DNA from: Methylococcaceae bacterium
GTDB lineage: Bacteria; Pseudomonadota; Gammaproteobacteria; Methylococcales; Methylococcaceae
Direction of reading: 5' to 3'
Assembly (NCBI GenBank): GCA_012026715.1
Contig: VEPB01000133.1
Span: 1 to 6,297, forward strand
Length of the DNA stretch: 6,297 bases
The stretch's first letter is position 1. Each line of letters opens with the position of its first letter. The notes beneath the pieces are model-generated. The model was not told where the DNA came from and did not search any database. It was given only the letters and a program-made list of their open reading frames with translations. The translations under genes and the position numbers were made by a program. Positions 3,736 through 6,297 of this stretch are shown piece after piece.

Positions 3736-6297
3736 AGAATCAGCGCTTCGTGGTTGCTGTCGTAACTCACCTGGCCAACGGCCTTGACCAGTTCGATGCG
3801 GAAGTCGGTATCGGCACTGTACTGGCCGTCGCCATTCACATCCACCAGGATCTGGCCATTGTGGTAAGCGATGCTGTTGTCGGCATCGATCGTAGCCGCC
3901 AACCGGGTCTTCCCTTCAACCTCCGACAGCAGGGTGCCGCCGCTCTTGAGCAGGTCCTCCATCGCAGCGCTGAAAGTGATCAGGCTGCCGCGGCCGTCGC
4001 GGACCACGTCGAACCCGCCTGCGGCCAGATCGCCGCTGCCCAGGCTTGTGGCTTCATAGCGGTAGGTATCTCGGCCACCGCCGCCGAACAGGTAGTCGTT
4101 GCCGGCCCCGCCGACGAGCAGGTCGTTGCCGCGGTTGCCCAGCAGGCTGTCGGCGCCGTCGCCCCCCGACAGCTGATCGTTGCCGTCCCGGCCCAGCAGC
4201 ACGTCGGCGCCGCTGCCTCCCTCCAGCAGATCGTTGCCGGCGCCACCATCCAGGTAGTCGTTGCCGGCCCCGCCTTGCAAACTGTCGCCGTCGCGGCCGC
4301 CATAGAGATAGTCGTTGCCGGTTCCGCCGACGAGTTGGTCAGGAGCGGCCTGCCCGGAGTCATCGCCCAGCAGGATCTGGTCTTCCAACAAAATCCCCTG
4401 CAATTGCTCGCCTTCCAACGGGCGACCGGCGAAGTCCAGTCCACCATTGCCCTGTAAAATGAGCCGATCATGGGCGGCGTCGTAGATGACCCCGGAAAGG
4501 TGGCCGATCAGCTCGATGCGGAAGTCGGCGGTATCATTGAACGCCCCGTCGCCGTTTAGATCCAGCAGGAGCTGGCCGTTGGCGTAGGCGATGCTGTTGT
4601 CGGCATCCAGCCTGTCGCCCAAGGCCACGGTACCGTTGAGGGTCGATAGCGTCCGGCCACCGATCTTGAGTGCGGCTTCGATCCCGGCGCTAAAGTCGAT
4701 CCGGCTGCCGGCTTCGTCGCGGATCAGGTCGTGGCCGCCGGCCACCAGATCGTCGTTGCCGAGGACTGCCGCCTCGTAGCGGTAGGTGTCGGTGCCGCTG
4801 CCGCCTTCCATCACGTCGGCGCCGCGGCCACCCACCAGCAGGTCGTTGCCGCGATAGCCCAGCAGGTTGTCGGCTCCGTCCCCCCCCAGCAGCCGGGCGT
4901 TGCCAAGGCCGCCCCAGAACATGTCGTTGCCGTTGCCACCCTCGAGCCGGTCGCGGCCGGGGCCGCCGTCGAGGTAGTCGTTGCCCCCCAGACCCTGCAA
5001 CACATCCGCCCTCACCCCGCCGTAGAGCCGGTCGTTGCCTTCGTCGGCGGCCAGCTGGTCGCGCAGCTGCTTGCGGTGAAGGTCGCCCAACAGCACCAGG
5101 TCGTCCGGTACCGCAACCGGCGCCAGGAAGCCGGGACCGCCGGGGTCGCTGATGAAGCCATCGCGGGGGGCGCTGTCGTAGGCGCCGTTGTCCTGTAGCT
5201 GGAAGTCGACGCGGGTCTTGCCGCCTTCCAGCGGTACGATGGCGGTGGCGACGTTGCTCCAGTTGCCGTCGTTGTCCTGCTTCCAATACCCATTGACCGG
5301 TATGCTGCTGTCGACGAACACCGACATGTTCACCGTCGTGCCCGTGGCGACCCCGGCCAGGTCGAAACTGAGCACGCCGAGGGGCAGATCGACCCCGGCG
5401 GGAACATTGTCCGGCGGCGGTTCCACTTGGAAATGGGCCTGCACCGCGTCGCCACTGTTGGCCACGGTGACGTAGTTGGTCTGGCCGGTGACTAGGTTGC
5501 TGATCGGCAGGGACGTAACGTCCTGCTGGAGGATGTCGGCGACGCCGTCGCCATTGCCGTCACCTGCCGCTGATCCGCCAACACCGGGAACGCGGACTTC
5601 CAGTTCGGTGTCGACGCCGTCGCCGTCGTCGTCCACTTCCTGCACATTGGGGACGCCGTCATGGTCGCTGTCCTGGTTGCGCTCGGTGGTGTCGGTGACG
5701 CCGTCGTTGTCGGAATCGCCGTCCCGGTAATCGGGTACGCCGTCCTGGTCGGTGTCGGTGCCGGTGGCGCTGCCTTCGGTGTGGTCGGGAATGCCGTCTT
5801 CATCCACGTCCGACGACAGGGTCAGGGTGAAGTCCTGGCTGGCCGTGAGAGCGCCGCCGTCGGTGGTGGTGATCCTGATCGCGAGGCTGCCGGCATCGCC
5901 ATCTCCCGGAGCCCCGCTGAAGCTGCGGCTGGCGACATCGAAGCTGAGCCAGGCCGGCAACGGGTTGCCGTCGGCCAGTTCGGCCGCGTAGGTCAGGGAG
6001 TCGCCCTGGTCCGGGTCGGCGAAACCGTTGCTCGGCAAAGCCAGCGTGAACGGCAACGCCACCGAGAACTCCTGGTCGGCGTAGGCTTGGGCCACGGCCG
6101 GCGCGTCGTTGGCGCCGGTGAGCTGTACCGTCAACACTTGGTTGGCGGAACCGCCGGCGCCGTCGGACACGGTCAGGGTGAATTGCTCCGTGGCGTCGGT
6201 CGACAGGGCATTGATGGCGGTGGCATCCGGCACGTAGACATAGGCGCCGCCGACGCTCGCCAGGTGCAGGGTACCGTAGTTGCCGACGATGGCCAGA
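3729..6297 (-). CDS. Large RTX/VCBS calcium-binding extracellular protein, C-terminal part (5' truncated)
   Basis: The minus-strand frame stays open to the right window edge. The first visible residues (GNYGTLHLASVGGAYVYVPD) are in mid-domain, so the GTG at 6233 is not the true start; 855 residues are visible. Order from the N side: VCBS-type repeat; cadherin-like CADG domain; six thrombospondin type 3-like DxDxDG calcium loops; a choice-of-anchor U-like domain; RTX nonapeptide array 1; a module beginning TYRYEA; a short spacer; RTX array 2; the same module again, ending in EALILG and TGA at 3729-3731. Proteins of this kind are exported by type I secretion using an uncleaved C-terminal signal and fold outside the cell on binding calcium, commonly as surface adhesins or exoenzymes. 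No catalytic motif is visible, so an adhesin or structural role is more likely, but an enzyme domain could lie upstream. No type I transporter gene is in the window. Family class is secure; the role is inferred. Confidence 0.93.
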   Translation of the reverse strand, partial: LAIVGNYGTLHLASVGGAYVYVPDATAINALSTDATEQFTLTVSDGAGGSANQVLTVQLTGANDAPAVAQAYADQEFSVALPFTLALPSNGFADPDQGDSLTYAAELADGNPLPAWLSFDVASRSFSGAPGDGDAGSLAIRITTTDGGALTASQDFTLTLSSDVDEDGIPDHTEGSATGTDTDQDGVPDYRDGDSDNDGVTDTTERNQDSDHDGVPNVQEVDDDGDGVDTELEVRVPGVGGSAAGDGNGDGVADILQQDVTSLPISNLVTGQTNYVTVANSGDAVQAHFQVEPPPDNVPAGVDLPLGVLSFDLAGVATGTTVNMSVFVDSSIPVNGYWKQDNDGNWSNVATAIVPLEGGKTRVDFQLQDNGAYDSAPRDGFISDPGGPGFLAPVAVPDDLVLLGDLHRKQLRDQLAADEGNDRLYGGVRADVLQGLGGNDYLDGGPGRDRLEGGNGNDMFWGGLGNARLLGGDGADNLLGYRGNDLLVGGRGADVMEGGSGTDTYRYEAAVLGNDDLVAGGHDLIRDEAGSRIDFSAGIEAALKIGGRTLSTLNGTVALGDRLDADNSIAYANGQLLLDLNGDGAFNDTADFRIELIGHLSGVIYDAAHDRLILQGNGGLDFAGRPLEGEQLQGILLEDQILLGDDSGQAAPDQLVGGTGNDYLYGGRDGDSLQGGAGNDYLDGGAGNDLLEGGSGADVLLGRDGNDQLSGGDGADSLLGNRGNDLLVGGAGNDYLFGGGGRDTYRYEATSLGSGDLAAGGFDVVRDGRGSLITFSAAMEDLLKSGGTLLSEVEGKTRLAATIDADNSIAYHNGQILVDVNGDGQYSADTDFRIELVKAVGQVSYDSNHEALILG
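3732..4385 (-). repeat. Internal duplication copy 2 (RTX array plus C-terminal module)
   Basis: This segment starts at EDQILLGD and runs to the protein's C-terminus, SNHEALILG. Landmarks parallel copy 1: TYRYEA, LAAGGFDVVRD, ITFSAAME, DADNSIAYHNGQ, VDVNGDG, DFRIEL. By hand count about 61 of 111 residues of the module are identical between copies, with no gap. At DNA level a 20-base match at 3868-3887 recurs at 4588-4607. Being C-terminal, this copy should hold the type I secretion signal. Confidence 0.9.
4068..4325 (-). repeat. RTX nonapeptide array 2 (about ten repeats)
   Basis: About ten units, close to consensus: GTGNDYLYG, GAGNDYLDG, GAGNDLLEG, GSGADVLLG, GDGADSLLG, GAGNDYLFG. It aligns unit for unit with array 1 at an offset of exactly 240 residues. 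Confidence 0.94.
4452..5105 (-). repeat. Internal duplication copy 1 (RTX array plus C-terminal-type module)
   Basis: This segment starts at DDLVLLGD and ends at DAAHDRLILQ. It includes RTX array 1 and a 112-residue module with the landmarks TYRYEA, LVAGGHDLIRD, IDFSAGIE, DADNSIAYANGQ, LDLNGDG and DFRIEL. Every landmark recurs 720 bp away in copy 2. The module holds a DxNGDG calcium-like loop. At its end comes a unique spacer of about 22 residues (4386-4451). Confidence 0.9.
4788..5045 (-). repeat. RTX nonapeptide array 1 (about ten repeats)
   Basis: Roughly ten 9-residue units of the GGxGxDxLx type, for example EGNDRLYGG, GGNDYLDGG, GNGNDMFWG, GDGADNLLG and RGNDLLVGG. Such arrays form a calcium-binding parallel beta-roll. 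Some units are off consensus (VRAD, and LGNARLLGG without the Asp), so this array looks more degenerate than array 2. Confidence 0.93.
5118..5498 (-). other. Choice-of-anchor U-like domain in the RTX protein
   Basis: About 127 residues, from NLVTGQTNYVTVANSGDAV to SDPGGPGFLA, contain LPLGVLSFDLAG, TVNMSVFVDSSIPVNGYWKQ and the end pattern GGKTRVDFQLQDNGAYDSAPRDGFISDPG. As I remember it, this is the pattern of the choice-of-anchor U family: a GYWK strand, a GGKTRxxF strand and a D-G-x-I-x-DPG end. That family usually sits just before a sorting signal. Here it precedes the RTX arrays. The assignment is by eye. Confidence 0.65.
5532..5810 (-). repeat. Six thrombospondin type 3-like calcium-binding repeats
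   Basis: Six acidic loops follow each other: DVDEDGIPD, DTDQDGVPD, DSDNDGVTD, DSDHDGVPN, DDDGDGVDT and DGNGDGVAD. The DxDxDGxxD spacing is that of TSP type 3 repeats, which bind calcium and make a stiff acidic stalk. The DNA shows the matching run of GTC/GTCG-rich units on the plus strand. Confidence 0.88.
5814..6113 (-). other. Cadherin-like (CADG/He_PIG) domain in the RTX protein
   Basis: About 100 residues following NDAP have the dystroglycan-type cadherin-like signature: FADPDQGDSLTYAAELADG, then LPAWLSFDVASRSFSGAPGDGDAG, then IRITTTDGGALTASQDFTLTL. This beta-sandwich is common in bacterial surface proteins and often binds calcium through its acidic DPDxGD segment. Confidence 0.8.
6114..6297 (-). 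other. VCBS-type repeat domain (partial) in the RTX protein
   Basis: The window-edge residues show GNYGTLHL, then GGAYVYVPDATAINAL and TEQFTLTVSDGAGGSANQVLTVQLTG. This is the usual VCBS pattern of GxYGTLxL, xGxYxYxxD, then FTxTVSDG and a final TVxIxG strand, followed by NDAP. VCBS repeats are found in many copies in large adhesins, so further copies are likely upstream. Confidence 0.8.

Noticed and set aside
3750..4457. 235-residue plus-strand open frame rich in VVAGPA/VVAAVAQQ repeats
   Set aside because: It is the antisense shadow of the RTX array: the regular repeats simply mirror the GGxGxD codons. It has no ribosome binding site, and the minus-strand reading has clear domains.
4068..5045. 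Regularly spaced repeats that might be taken for a CRISPR array
   Set aside because: The repeat unit is 27 bp (9 codons), diverged and in frame with RTX glycine-aspartate units; there are no unique spacers between identical repeats.
3729..6233. GTG at 6233 as the start of the RTX protein
   Set aside because: The frame continues open to the window edge and the upstream 21 residues complete a VCBS-type repeat, so the gene is 5' truncated by the window.

Overview
The window is high-GC bacterial chromosomal DNA. The partial RecJ at its left end closely resembles gammaproteobacterial RecJ. Together with two GC-rich intergenic palindromes of the interspersed-repeat kind and a large calcium-binding RTX/VCBS protein, this suggests a gammaproteobacterium, perhaps an environmental purple-sulfur or methanotroph-like lineage. 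The genus cannot be fixed from this window. Four protein genes are visible and two are cut by the window edges. I saw no RNA gene, insertion sequence or CRISPR array.

Layout: (1) 1-831 (+) is the C-terminal half of the single-strand exonuclease recJ. (2) 832-1145 is a 314-bp non-coding gap with a small hairpin and a strong ribosome binding site for the next gene. (3) 1146-2159 (+) is a class 3 lipase/esterase with a full Ser-Asp-His triad and no signal peptide. (4) 2160-2285 separates convergent genes and holds a perfect 12-bp-stem REP-like palindrome and a second inverted repeat. (5) 2286-3539 (-) is a secreted family 1 (sugar-type) ABC solute-binding protein with no permease or ATPase gene beside it. 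(6) 3540-3728 is a short gap with a 9-bp-stem repeat hairpin next to the solute-binding protein start and an inverted repeat at the end of the next gene. (7) 3729-6297 (-) is the C-terminal part of a large, open-ended extracellular protein. From N to C it reads: VCBS-type repeat, cadherin-like (CADG) domain, six thrombospondin type 3-like calcium loops, a choice-of-anchor U-like domain, then two copies of an RTX array plus a ~110-residue module.

The genes do not form an obvious single pathway. recJ is housekeeping. The lipase probably has its own transcript. The RTX protein and the solute-binding protein lie on the same strand, 189 bp apart, but nothing links their functions. The most notable structure is the near-tandem duplication inside the RTX protein: two segments 720 bp apart align without net insertion or deletion over about 218 codons, so the presumed secretion-competent C-terminus is present twice. 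I found no convincing undescribed multi-gene system. The findings below are mostly architectural and repeat-based.
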